A DNA stretch of 48,000 nucleotides, from NCBI RefSeq assembly GCF_002866825.1, contig NZ_PKUS01000041.1:1-48000 (forward strand), given 5' to 3'. Shown in pieces: positions 25,001-33,192 of this stretch. A model generated the notes under the pieces. That model saw only the letters and a program-made list of their open reading frames with translations, was not told the origin of the DNA and searched no databases. The position numbers were made by a program, and so were the translations under genes. The DNA is from Pseudohalioglobus lutimaris. GTDB taxonomy: Bacteria > Pseudomonadota > Gammaproteobacteria > Pseudomonadales > Halieaceae. How positions within the stretch are numbered: the stretch's first letter is position 1; every line of letters begins with the position of its first letter.

Positions 25001-26461
25001 ATGCAACAGCTCTCTGGCCAGGACGCCATGTTCCTGCACGCAGAAATCGATGGCCTGCCGCAGCACATCGGCGGTGTCAGCATCTACGACCAATCTACCG
25101 CACCGGAAGGCAAGGTCCGCTTCAAGCAAATACTGAAAATGCTTGAGCGACGACTTCACCTCTCTCCTATCTTCCGGCGTAAGCTGGCGTTTGTGCCCGG
25201 TGGCCTGGGCCGCCCCTACTGGGTAGAGGACGGAGACTTCGACCTCGAATACCATGTGCGCCACATCGCGCTGCCCAAACCCGGAGACTGGCGTCAGCTG
25301 TGCATCCTGGCGGCGCGCATACACGCCGTGCCCCTGCGCCGTGACAAGCCCATGTGGGAAATGTATGTGATCGAAGGTCTGAACAACGTGGAGGGTTATC
25401 CTTCAAATTGCTTCGCCCTGTTGCTCAAGGTCCATCACTGCGCCATGGACGGAGCCACCGGCACCCAGTTCATGAACATCGTTCACGACCTGACCCCGGA
25501 AACGAAGGACCCCGGCGATGCCCCTGCGTGGATCGTGGAGCGCCCCTCAAAAGCGCGTATGCTGGGGCGGGCCTACCTCGACGCCTGGCGCAAACCGGGA
25601 AAGGCCCTGGGATTCATCCGTGGATCCATTCCCGCGGCCCTGCGCATTCGTAAAGGCAGCAAGGAAGGATCTCTCCATTCTATTGAAGACAAGGTGGCTA
25701 CCCGGTTTCAGGGCAAGATTTCACGCCATCGCGTTGTCGGTGCCAAAAAGTTTGATTTTGAGCAGGTTCGGGCCATCAAGAACACCTGCCCGGGCGCCAC
25801 GATCAATGACACCATGCTGACGATCGTCGCCGGGGCAATGCGCCGCTACCTCCAGGACAAGGGCGAAATGCCGGATGAGTCACTGGTAACCGGCTGCCCC
25901 ATCGACGTGCGCTCCGCGGAGGAAAAAGCGGCGGGCGGCAACATGGTGGGTTTTATGAACGTGTCCATGCGCACTGAAATCACTGATCCTGTACAGCAAC
26001 TGGCGGCGATTCATGAGGAATCCAAAAACGCCAAAACCTACGCTGAAGCACTGGGGCCACGCTTTGCGGTGGATCTAACCGATGTATTGCCGGGTAATGT
26101 ACTGTCGCTGGCAGTGCGCACCGCATCAGCGACCGGCCTGTCCGAGGCCAGTGTGATGTTCAACACTATTGTCACCAACGTTCCCGGGGCGCCGTTCCAG
26201 CTGTACCTGTGTGGCGCTGCCCTGATCGACGCCATCAGCCTGGGGCCATTACTACCCAACGTGGGGTTGTTCCAGATTGTCTACAGTTCGGTGCAGAACA
26301 AGAAAGGCTCTATCGTTCTTTCATTCACCGCCTGTCGCGACATGATGCCGGACCCGGAGTTCTACAGCAGTTGCCTGAAAGCCTCGTTCGATGAACTCTA
26401 TGCCGCGACTGTGGGCAAAACGAAGCCGTCGCGCCCCCGCAAGAAGTCGAAGGCGCGCTAG
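25001..26461 (+). CDS. wax ester synthase/diacylglycerol O-acyltransferase (WS/DGAT)
   Basis: A 486-residue bifunctional acyltransferase that makes wax esters or triacylglycerol from acyl-CoA and an alcohol or diacylglycerol, at the inner membrane and lipid droplets. The catalytic motif HHxxxDG is present as KVHHCAMDGATG near residue 150. RDKPMWEMYVIEGL before it, the conserved ATINDTMLTIVAGAMRRYL near residue 270 and the SNVPGP-like TNVPGAPFQLYLCGA are also present. AGGAA precedes the ATG. Its stop shares the palindrome CTAG with the convergent ABC1 kinase stop. Wax/TAG storage is common in marine hydrocarbon- and lipid-using Gammaproteobacteria and Actinobacteria. Confidence 0.94.
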   Translation: MQQLSGQDAMFLHAEIDGLPQHIGGVSIYDQSTAPEGKVRFKQILKMLERRLHLSPIFRRKLAFVPGGLGRPYWVEDGDFDLEYHVRHIALPKPGDWRQLCILAARIHAVPLRRDKPMWEMYVIEGLNNVEGYPSNCFALLLKVHHCAMDGATGTQFMNIVHDLTPETKDPGDAPAWIVERPSKARMLGRAYLDAWRKPGKALGFIRGSIPAALRIRKGSKEGSLHSIEDKVATRFQGKISRHRVVGAKKFDFEQVRAIKNTCPGATINDTMLTIVAGAMRRYLQDKGEMPDESLVTGCPIDVRSAEEKAAGGNMVGFMNVSMRTEITDPVQQLAAIHEESKNAKTYAEALGPRFAVDLTDVLPGNVLSLAVRTASATGLSEASVMFNTIVTNVPGAPFQLYLCGAALIDAISLGPLLPNVGLFQIVYSSVQNKKGSIVLSFTACRDMMPDPEFYSSCLKASFDELYAATVGKTKPSRPRKKSKAR

Positions 26462-27780
26462 ATAAACTGCTTGACCAGGGCGTGGACGTTGACCCTCGCC
26501 TTGAGTCTGCTGGCCAACAGGAACATGCCGCCGAGCTTGCGATGAAAGTAAACTGCATCAGTGGGCGGTGTCTGCCAGAAGTCACGGAAGCCGGTAACGT
26601 CTTCGCCCATTGCTGACATGCGCGCCGCCATATCAGAGGCGGCGAAATCATAGGGCTGATCCTCCTGCACGGGTTCCAGCGCCAACAGAAAGAGCGACAA
26701 AACCAGCTCTCGATACTCACTGTCTTCATCACCCATCGCATAACCCACCTTTTCCGCGGCTGCGACCAGGCGCTTTTCGTTCCCGGCAATGGCCGCCTTG
26801 ATCAGGCTGCGATAGGCGTTGACGAAGCTGGCCTTGAAACGCCTGGTAGCACCGAAGTCCAGCAGGATGATTTTGCCGCTGACGGGGTTGTACTGATAAT
26901 TGGCAAAATTGGGGTCGGTCTGCACCATGCGCAGTTCAAACAACTCCTTGAACATAAGCTCTATCAGTGCGCTCATAACCTGGTCTCTTTCTGCCTGCTC
27001 AAGGCCGGCGATAGACTCGATGGGCTCGCCGCTGACATAGGTCATGGCGAGTACTGTCTTGCGAGTCAGATCCGGAATCACCTCGGGTACCAGAAAGCGC
27101 TCATCACCGGAGAGAAGATCACCGAAAGCGGCTAGAAACTCCGCTTCCTTGTTGTAGTCCGCTTCGTCCTTGAGCTGCGCCTTGGCGTCGTCAAGCAGGG
27201 GCTGAATATTGAATTCCGCCGGCAGCAGGCCAGAGAGCTTCAGCAGGGAGGCGATGTTGTCTACATCTGCATCAATGCTGTCTGACACACCAGGGTATTG
27301 AACCTTGAGCACAATATCCTGACCATCAGGCGACATTGCACGATGCACCTGGCCGATAGATGCTGCGGCCAGGGGACGATGTTGGAAATTGTAAAACAGC
27401 GCCTCCCACTCTTCCCCATAAGCACCAGACATCACTTTATCCAGCTGTCCGGGTGGCATGTAGCGCGCATTCGAGCGCAGGCGGGAAAGAATATCGGCGA
27501 GCTCACGAGGCAGGAAGTCGCCGGTATCCATGGACAGTATCTGCCCTACCTTCATCGCTGCGCCGCGCATGGTCGCCAGTTGGTCTGCCACCCTGCGGGC
27601 ATTGGCCGGCGTGAGCAGCATGTCCCGCGCTTTCGGTCGTTTGCCCGCCCTCAACTGCCGGGTGCCCTCGGCGAGCATACCGCCGGCGACGCCACCGGCC
27701 ATTCGTGCCACGCGGGCAAACCTGCCTACTCTGGATGTCGGGATCGCCTTGTGATCGTCCTCATCGTCTTTTTTTGCCAC
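26458..27780 (-). CDS. ABC1/AarF/UbiB family atypical kinase (second of tandem pair)
   Basis: About 440 residues from a GTG at 27780 (VAKKDDEDDHKAIP), preceded by GGAG; an ATG 13 codons upstream is the alternative. Kinase-like features special to the ABC1 family are all present: KxGQ in MKVGQILSMD, the Ala-rich nucleotide loop with AAASIGQVHRA, the ion-pair region LKVQYPGV, hinge MTYVSGEPI, and DPNFANYQY...LLDFGATRRF with catalytic Asp and DFG. Family members support ubiquinone synthesis or lipid homeostasis as ATPases. It overlaps the previous ABC1 gene by 20 bases and its stop shares CTAG with the WS/DGAT gene. Confidence 0.9.
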   Translation of the reverse strand: MAKKDDEDDHKAIPTSRVGRFARVARMAGGVAGGMLAEGTRQLRAGKRPKARDMLLTPANARRVADQLATMRGAAMKVGQILSMDTGDFLPRELADILSRLRSNARYMPPGQLDKVMSGAYGEEWEALFYNFQHRPLAAASIGQVHRAMSPDGQDIVLKVQYPGVSDSIDADVDNIASLLKLSGLLPAEFNIQPLLDDAKAQLKDEADYNKEAEFLAAFGDLLSGDERFLVPEVIPDLTRKTVLAMTYVSGEPIESIAGLEQAERDQVMSALIELMFKELFELRMVQTDPNFANYQYNPVSGKIILLDFGATRRFKASFVNAYRSLIKAAIAGNEKRLVAAAEKVGYAMGDEDSEYRELVLSLFLLALEPVQEDQPYDFAASDMAARMSAMGEDVTGFRDFWQTPPTDAVYFHRKLGGMFLLASRLKARVNVHALVKQFI

Positions 27781-29176
27781 GCTGTTCTCGCTCCTGCCAG
27801 GCAGCCACATGGGCCTCAATCATTTCACAGGCATTGAACTGGGCGTCCAGTACCGCGATAAAGTTAAATACGCCTGTTAGCTTGCGGGCGATCAATGCAA
27901 AATCACGCGACGGGGTGGTGAAGTGACGACTGGCAGCAGAGGCAGCGGCCTGCTTACCCGCGCGCTTCATCAGTCGCGAGCGTCCCCAACAGTACTCTCC
28001 CTGATCATTCAAGTACTCTGGAGGCAGCTTTTCTGGTGCGCGCAGCGGTTCCAGCAGATGCAGGCAGAAGTCAGAAAACATACGACGAGCCTCCTCGCTG
28101 GCATCAGGCTGCAGGCACCCCAGCCCTGTCAGTCCGTCGACAATAGCTGCCTCGTCCCCGCGCTGGCTGGCGGCAATCGTATGTCGCAGGTGATAGAGGA
28201 AGTCGTCCGAGCAGTCCAGCACGGAACCGAAGTCCAGCAGCGCCAGCACGTCGTGGGCCTCTTTTCTGCGGCGATCATCAAGACACAGCAGGTAGTTGCC
28301 AAAATTGGGGTCAGTCTGCAGCATTCCCCAGTCATAGAGCTCGCAGAAAAACAGCTCCAGCATGGCACGACCCAGCGCGTTGCGGCGTGTCTGCGACAGT
28401 GCGGCGACTTCTTCCTCTACCACCGAGTAGCCCTCGATGTACTCCATTGCCAGCACTTCAGTGCTGCAGAAGCGCGGATAAAGCTCGGGGACATGGTAGC
28501 GTACGCCGTCCATCTCATGACCACTTACCCGCTCGGCCATTGCAACAGTGAGGCGCGCTTCGCGACGGTAATCAATCTCATTGTGCAGGTGTGTGCGTAA
28601 GGACTGCATCCAGTCGTCAAGGTCGCGTCCGGATTTGACCCAGCGCGCCAGTACCAGCATCTTCACCACTGCGTCGAAGTCGCTATCAATCATCTGCGCC
28701 AGCCCGGGGTACTGCACCTTGATGCATATCCACTCCCCGGTGTGACGAACTTTCGCCAGGTGCACCTGGGCCAGCGACGCCGCCGCGATTGCTTCAGGGT
28801 CAATTTCCAATTCATCAAATACCGGACCCAGGGAACCACGCACAAAAGACTCCAGCGCGTCCCAATGTAAAGGCTCCGTCGCATCAGACAGATTACGCAG
28901 GGCTTCCACTAACACCGGTGGCAGGAAGTGTTCCCCAAACAGCGCCAGCATCTGCCCGATCTTGACGTAGGTCCCCTTCAGGCGACCGAGCTCTTCTGCA
29001 AAACGCTGGGCCTCACGACGGGCGAATTCTGACTGGGGGTCATCTTCACTGCGCCCCAGCACCCTCGACATCGCGCTGTCTACCGCCAGGGCACCACCCG
29101 CACGCAGGCCGGCCATGGACACCGATAGACTACGCCTCAGGGCACGGGTGGGAAACGGCTTGTCTTTTTTTACCAC
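27761..29176 (-). CDS. ABC1/AarF/UbiB family atypical kinase (first of tandem pair)
   Basis: A 471-residue protein starting with GTG (MVKKDKPFP), with GAGG 7 bases upstream. ABC1 motifs: KGTYVKIGQMLALF (KxGQ), IAAASLAQVHLAKV (Ala-rich loop), ICIKVQYPG, MEYIEGYSV, TDPNFGNYLL and LLDFGSVLD. It is clearly paralogous to the gene it overlaps, but at low identity, so the duplication is old. The gene ends in a basic tail (EREQRGKKRR). Neither copy sits in a ubiquinone operon, so the E. coli-type UbiB role should not be assumed. The context (acyltransferase, GST) suggests lipid metabolism or protection. Confidence 0.9.
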   Translation of the reverse strand: MVKKDKPFPTRALRRSLSVSMAGLRAGGALAVDSAMSRVLGRSEDDPQSEFARREAQRFAEELGRLKGTYVKIGQMLALFGEHFLPPVLVEALRNLSDATEPLHWDALESFVRGSLGPVFDELEIDPEAIAAASLAQVHLAKVRHTGEWICIKVQYPGLAQMIDSDFDAVVKMLVLARWVKSGRDLDDWMQSLRTHLHNEIDYRREARLTVAMAERVSGHEMDGVRYHVPELYPRFCSTEVLAMEYIEGYSVVEEEVAALSQTRRNALGRAMLELFFCELYDWGMLQTDPNFGNYLLCLDDRRRKEAHDVLALLDFGSVLDCSDDFLYHLRHTIAASQRGDEAAIVDGLTGLGCLQPDASEEARRMFSDFCLHLLEPLRAPEKLPPEYLNDQGEYCWGRSRLMKRAGKQAAASAASRHFTTPSRDFALIARKLTGVFNFIAVLDAQFNACEMIEAHVAAWQEREQRGKKRR

Positions 29177-29213
29177 GGATTACCTCAGGTTCTTGCCAAT
29201 CACATCTTTCGGG

Positions 29214-29846
29214 CTAGCTACGAGCGGGCAACTGCATGGGCTCACCCTGAGCGTCAGCCCGCTTGAACGCAGGCCTGGCGGTGATCCGCTCAAGGTAGGC
29301 AAGTGTCTGCGGCTTGAACTGCTCATGTAACTGCATTGATCGCGCGAAAATGAGCGCGTATCCCACGGCAATGTCAGCGATGGTAAAACGGCCATCCACC
29401 AGGTAATCATTGCTCTCCAGATGCCCGTCAAGGCGTCGCAGGCGCGCGAAAAACCACTTGCCGTAGTCATCAGCCACAGCTTGCTTTTCCGGCACGGGCT
29501 CAAGGTAGTGGTAACGTAAAAAGATCGTCTGCGGGAATGTCAGCGTAGCGTCGGCATGGTGCAGCCAGTTGAGGTAAGCGCCGTACTCCGGATGATCGGC
29601 CTGCAAACCGAATTCATACCGCTTGTAGCGATCTACCAGATACTGACAGATAGCCGAGGATTCGGTCATGTGCGTATCGCCATCGACAAAATAGGGTACC
29701 GTACCCAGCGCATTTACTTCCAGGTAATCGCGCTGCAGGATGCGTGGCGGAAAAGGCAGTATCTCGACGTCGTATTCCAGGCCCATCTCCTCCATCGCCC
29801 ACAGGGGACGCAGGGAACGAGCACCCGCACAGTGCCAAAGCTTCAT
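29214..29846 (-). CDS. glutathione S-transferase family protein
   Basis: A 210-residue cytosolic GST. The thioredoxin-like N-terminal domain (residues 1-80) starts MKLWHCAGARSLRPLWAMEEMGLEYDV and includes the cis-Pro and Ser-Ser glutathione contacts: GTVPYFVDGDTHMTESSAICQYLVDRY. The helical C-terminal domain (90-205) follows, with FTIADIAVGYALIF. GGAGG stands ideally before the ATG. It is 37 bases upstream of the ABC1 pair on the same strand. Glutathione conjugation or peroxide reduction is inferred from the family only. Confidence 0.92.
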   Translation of the reverse strand: MKLWHCAGARSLRPLWAMEEMGLEYDVEILPFPPRILQRDYLEVNALGTVPYFVDGDTHMTESSAICQYLVDRYKRYEFGLQADHPEYGAYLNWLHHADATLTFPQTIFLRYHYLEPVPEKQAVADDYGKWFFARLRRLDGHLESNDYLVDGRFTIADIAVGYALIFARSMQLHEQFKPQTLAYLERITARPAFKRADAQGEPMQLPARS

Positions 29847-29889
29847 GGAGAGCCTCCGTTTCAGATAAGCGGTGAGTATGGGACGCGCA

Positions 29890-29916
29890 TACTACCGGAG
29901 TGCTTCACCGGTAGTA
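29890..29916. terminator. hairpin between the HAO-like gene and the GST gene
   Basis: TACTACCGG (29890-29898) pairs perfectly with CCGGTAGTA (29908-29916) around a 9-base loop, in the leader of the GST gene. There is no T-run on either side, so it is more likely an mRNA structure or a Rho-dependent end than an intrinsic terminator. Confidence 0.35.
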
Positions 29917-29975
29917 CAGTGCGACAGATCATGAAATTCGTGATATTGCGGAACCACAACAGCTGACGCGAAGAG

Positions 29976-30000
29976 CAGTCACGCGACCGGCGCGTGACTG
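29976..30000 (-). terminator. 3' hairpin of the NapC/HAO-like operon
   Basis: CAGTCACGCG (29976-29985) and CGCGTGACTG (29991-30000) form a perfect 10-bp stem with a 5-base loop, 28 bases after the stop of the HAO-like gene. On the minus strand it is followed by CTCTTCG, only a poor U-tract. It is a plausible terminator or RNA-stabilising end. Confidence 0.55.
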
Positions 30001-30028
30001 TGACGATTACCGATCCAGACCTTGCAGA

Positions 30029-31342
30029 TCAGTCCTCTATCTCGCCTGTTTCCAGCCGCTTTGCGTGTATACCCTTGAGCTTGTAAAGGTCCTGTTGCAG
30101 CTCGAAGAAACCGTGCCAGTGCGCATAGTCGGGTGCGCCCATCATGGCGCCCTGGCGAGCACGGCGGCCCTGATGGTGCCAGAGGTGGTAATAAACGATC
30201 TGGAATTCATCGGCCCAGGGGTTTTCTCGCAACAGGCCCTTCTCCTTGAGCTCATTCAGCATGGCCGTGGCCGGCTCATAATAAGCTTCGTTGTAGAGCA
30301 TTACCGCCTTGTCGCCCTGCTTGAAGAAGCCCTCGGTATGGCTGGCGGTATGGCAGTTGCTGCACACCATCTTCATTTTTTCCCGGCCCGCCGGGCCGTC
30401 GCCCAGTAAGGGACTCATCACATCATCCGATCCACGTACATTGGACTTCTTCGCCCAGAGGTTCCAGTACAGGCGCTCGCTAACATTGTGAGTAACGCTC
30501 AATTCGCCGATACCACTCATATGACAGGTGGCGCAGGTCGGTGCGCGATAATCACCCGGCTCCCAGGCATCCGGCGCAGAGTCCATTTTCCACTCGTCAC
30601 CCTCTGTATTGTAGAGATGGCCGTGCTTGGAGTTGTTGTAAATCTCGATATTCGGATGATCTGGCCCCAGGTGACAGGAGGCACAGGCGTTGGGGTGGCG
30701 GGCCTCGGCGATAGAGAACTTGTGTCGGCTGTGGCAGGCATTACAGCTACCAGTGCTGCCATCGGGATAAATATTGCCCATGCCATTATTAGGCCAGGTC
30801 TCCGGAGTCGGCCGATTGTTCTCATCCAGCTTAATTTCGGTACCATGACACTGCATACAGCCGGTCTCGCCCGGCGCGCCCGACAATTCCGGATGGTTCT
30901 GGCCCTCGTGGACAATCTGCAGGGCATGCAGGTTGTCCTTGGGAATAATCTGGTGATAGGAGCGGAAGTGGCCGGAAGCATCAAACTGCTTCTTGGCATC
31001 GACGTGACAACGGCCGCACACCGCCGGCGACACCAGCGCGGAGACAAAAACGGGGGTGTCTTCCACATTGGCGTGTCGCGTTGCGTGGGGTGCGTCCTCG
31101 GGCACCTGGTGACAATCAATACAGGAGATACCCGCGTGGGCATGTCGGCTATCGGCCCAATCCGCGACCTGGCCCGGCGACACCTGCTGGTGACAGGTGA
31201 TACAGGCCTTACCTTCCTCACTCAAATCACGGTTGATCTTGAGCGTCTTGGCGGAGGCAATACTGAATGCGGTGTCAGCCAGGGTGGCGGGCATGACTGC
31301 CAGCATAATCACCGCCAGGCTCATTCGAAATAGTTGCTTCAT
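30029..31342 (-). CDS. octaheme hydroxylamine oxidoreductase (HAO)-like cytochrome c
   Basis: A 437-residue periplasmic protein from the ATG at 31342 (MKQLFRMSLAVIMLA), with a 22-residue signal peptide and GAGGAAG before the start. It has eight CXXCH motifs (CITCH at residues 47-51, then CIDCH, CGRCH, CMQCH, CNACH, CASCH, CATCH, CSNCH). The stretch PDGSTGSCNACHSRHKFSIAEARHPNAC, followed by LGPDHPNIEIYNNSKHG, is characteristic of the HAO family. The start overlaps the stop of the NapC-type gene by 4 bases. This order and partner are known from the haoC-haoA unit of Epsilonproteobacteria, whose enzyme works reductively. Whether the Tyr that cross-links heme P460 in nitrifiers is present cannot be decided by eye. 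Oxidation or reduction of hydroxylamine, nitrite or another N/S compound are all open. Confidence 0.85.
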   Translation of the reverse strand: MKQLFRMSLAVIMLAVMPATLADTAFSIASAKTLKINRDLSEEGKACITCHQQVSPGQVADWADSRHAHAGISCIDCHQVPEDAPHATRHANVEDTPVFVSALVSPAVCGRCHVDAKKQFDASGHFRSYHQIIPKDNLHALQIVHEGQNHPELSGAPGETGCMQCHGTEIKLDENNRPTPETWPNNGMGNIYPDGSTGSCNACHSRHKFSIAEARHPNACASCHLGPDHPNIEIYNNSKHGHLYNTEGDEWKMDSAPDAWEPGDYRAPTCATCHMSGIGELSVTHNVSERLYWNLWAKKSNVRGSDDVMSPLLGDGPAGREKMKMVCSNCHTASHTEGFFKQGDKAVMLYNEAYYEPATAMLNELKEKGLLRENPWADEFQIVYYHLWHHQGRRARQGAMMGAPDYAHWHGFFELQQDLYKLKGIHAKRLETGEIED

Positions 31343-31905
31343 TTTTCTTCCTCTACAGGTTTTGGCCAACCCATCTCTTCCAGATGATAGCCCAGGCGGT
31401 TGTGACCAACATGCTCATGGCACTCCACGCAGCTGTAGTCATCCGGGTCGTTGAAGTACCTGCGGTGACTGCGGAAGGCTTTGCGATTGCCCTCACTGGC
31501 TTCCTGCAAGTATTTGTGACAGTTAAGGCATGATGAGTCGTAGACAAATTGCTTGCGACGCTCACGGATACCGTGCCAGTCTATTTCGTGGGGTTCCTTG
31601 AGCAGTGACTTTATCGGGTCAACGACTCCGTTCCTGGCTTTTACCCAGAAGTAATGCAGGGAGTTGTCATGTGGCAGGTGGCAGTCGTTACAGGCGGCAC
31701 GGACTCCGTAGGGGTTGTTCCCGCCGTGCACGTCCTCGCGGTAGGCAGCTGCAATCGGTTCATAGCCGTGGCAGCTGGTGCAGAATTCGTAATCGCCCGT
31801 GGCATGGAAGGCAGTATCCATAACAGCCCAACTGGCAACCACCCCCACACCGACCACTGCGAGCACTGCCAGTGCTTTAACGACAGGTTTGCTGAAAAAA
31901 CTCAC
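31339..31905 (-). CDS. NapC/NirT family tetraheme cytochrome c (quinol dehydrogenase)
   Basis: A 188-residue protein with one N-terminal membrane anchor (VVKALAVLAVVGVGVVASWAV) and four CXXCH motifs: CTSCH (42-46), CNDCH, CLNCH and CVECH. NapC/NirT/NrfH proteins oxidise menaquinol or ubiquinol and pass electrons to periplasmic multiheme enzymes. The start is GTG behind AGGGATGGG. An unusual point is that the first heme motif reads CTSCHGY, where NapC/NrfH proteins usually have CxxCHxM, so the Met expected at that heme is Tyr48. Translation is coupled to the HAO-like gene (ATGA overlap), so it is the probable membrane partner of that enzyme. Confidence 0.92.
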   Translation of the reverse strand: MSFFSKPVVKALAVLAVVGVGVVASWAVMDTAFHATGDYEFCTSCHGYEPIAAAYREDVHGGNNPYGVRAACNDCHLPHDNSLHYFWVKARNGVVDPIKSLLKEPHEIDWHGIRERRKQFVYDSSCLNCHKYLQEASEGNRKAFRSHRRYFNDPDDYSCVECHEHVGHNRLGYHLEEMGWPKPVEEEK

Positions 31906-31929
31906 TGAATACCCATCCCTGCTTATTTC

Positions 31930-31957
31930 ATTATCGTTGCAGTGATGATCAGGGCAA
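31930..31957 (-). promoter_or_regulatory. candidate promoter of the NapC/HAO-like operon
   Basis: On the minus strand TTGCCC (31957-31952) is followed after 16 bases by GATAAT (31935-31930), 25 bases before the GTG start. Matches to the sigma-70 consensus are 4/6 and 5/6. I saw no convincing FNR or NarL site nearby. Confidence 0.4.
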
Positions 31958-32199
31958 GGACATCACCTTCCAATCACACACAAACTTTCAGGGAATAATA
32001 GCAGAGCGCTGTAATCTCGCAACGACAATTCGGAGCAGCCTTGCGCCAGGCAGGACCTGTGCACGGCATAAGACCACGAGCTGCCGCAAGGATTGCGTTT
32101 CCGGACTCGCAGTGAACTTCCCGAAGCGGTAACCTTGTGCCCTTGGAAAACCGGGGGCAAACCACACATGCTTTTGCCCATCGCAGGGACACGCAGTAG

Positions 32200-33192
32200 A
32201 TGATCAACGTAACAATGTGGGGCAAAGCCCTCAACCAGATGCCCAAGCTGTCCGAGCACGAGTGGCAGGCACTGGATCCCGTGGCCAGGTGGTTAATCGC
32301 CTGTCGCGCCTCCGTGCTGTTCATGACCTTCACCGCCGCCGCTCTGGGCGGGCTGATGGCCTGGCGTGCTGACAGCTTTCACTGGGACCTGTGGCTGGCC
32401 ACCGTATTGGGACTAATGTTCGCTCATGCCACCAATAACCTGCTGAACGACTACACCGACTCGCGCCGCGGAATCGACAAGGATAACTATTACCGCAACC
32501 AGTACGGGGTGCATGTGCTGGAAGACGGGCTGATGAGTGAGGGCCAGTTCTGGCGTTACGTCGGCGTAACTGCAGGCATTGCCCTGGCCCTGGGTAGTTG
32601 GCTTATCTACCAGCGCAGCGGGCTTACCATGGACCTGATGCTGGCAGGGGCCTTCTTTGTGCTGTTCTATACCTGGCCGCTGAAGTACTACGGTATGGGA
32701 GAGCCCGCCGTTTTGCTGGTATGGGGGCCGCTGATGGTCGGCGGTAGTTACTATGTACTGGCCGGCAGCTGGAGCTGGAACGTGACCTGGCTCAGCCTGG
32801 TGTTCGCGCTGGGACCCACTACCGTATTGTTCGGCAAGCATACTGATAAACTGGAGGCGGACCGCAGCAAGGGTGTCAACACTCTGCCGGTGTTGCTGGG
32901 TGAGCGCCTGTCCCGTTTATTTGTACTGGCCATGATCAGTGCTCAGTACCTGCTGTGCATTGCGCTGGTGTTGGCTGGCAGCTTTGGCTGGCCTCTGCTG
33001 GTGGTGCTGATTAGCTTGCCAGTACTCCCAGTGCTGCTGGCAGTCTTTGGCAAACCCAAACCGTCCAGTCCGCCCGGTAACTACCCCGAGGGGGTCTGGC
33101 CCCTGTGGTTCTCTGCTCACGCATTCCGCCACACCCGTCGGTTTACGTCCCTGTTCCTGCTCGGTGTAATCGTCGACACGGTGCTGGTATGA
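32200..33192 (+). CDS. UbiA/MenA-like prenyltransferase
   Basis: A 330-residue membrane protein with about eight or nine helices. The first Asp-rich prenyl-diphosphate motif is NNLLNDYTDSRRGID near residue 85. The second is GKHTDKLEADRSKGVNTLPVLLG near residue 210, resembling the MenA arrangement. Such enzymes attach a prenyl chain to an aromatic quinone precursor, heme or other ring. The start could be the ATG at 32200 or one 5 or 13 codons later. The stop overlaps the start of the following multiheme cytochrome by 4 bases, so the two are co-translated. A quinone-making enzyme in an electron-conduit operon suggests a dedicated quinone, but that is inference. Confidence 0.85.
   Translation: MINVTMWGKALNQMPKLSEHEWQALDPVARWLIACRASVLFMTFTAAALGGLMAWRADSFHWDLWLATVLGLMFAHATNNLLNDYTDSRRGIDKDNYYRNQYGVHVLEDGLMSEGQFWRYVGVTAGIALALGSWLIYQRSGLTMDLMLAGAFFVLFYTWPLKYYGMGEPAVLLVWGPLMVGGSYYVLAGSWSWNVTWLSLVFALGPTTVLFGKHTDKLEADRSKGVNTLPVLLGERLSRLFVLAMISAQYLLCIALVLAGSFGWPLLVVLISLPVLPVLLAVFGKPKPSSPPGNYPEGVWPLWFSAHAFRHTRRFTSLFLLGVIVDTVLV

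Noticed and set aside
30488-31333. A 281-codon plus-strand frame opposite the HAO-like gene
   Set aside because: It is Gly/Val/Ala-rich with no start signal. The minus strand carries eight heme motifs and a signal peptide and is clearly the gene.
31906-32199. FNR, NarL or similar respiratory sites between the HAO-like and UbiA-like genes
   Set aside because: I looked for TTGAT-N4-ATCAA and heptamer pairs and found only fragments, not a convincing site.
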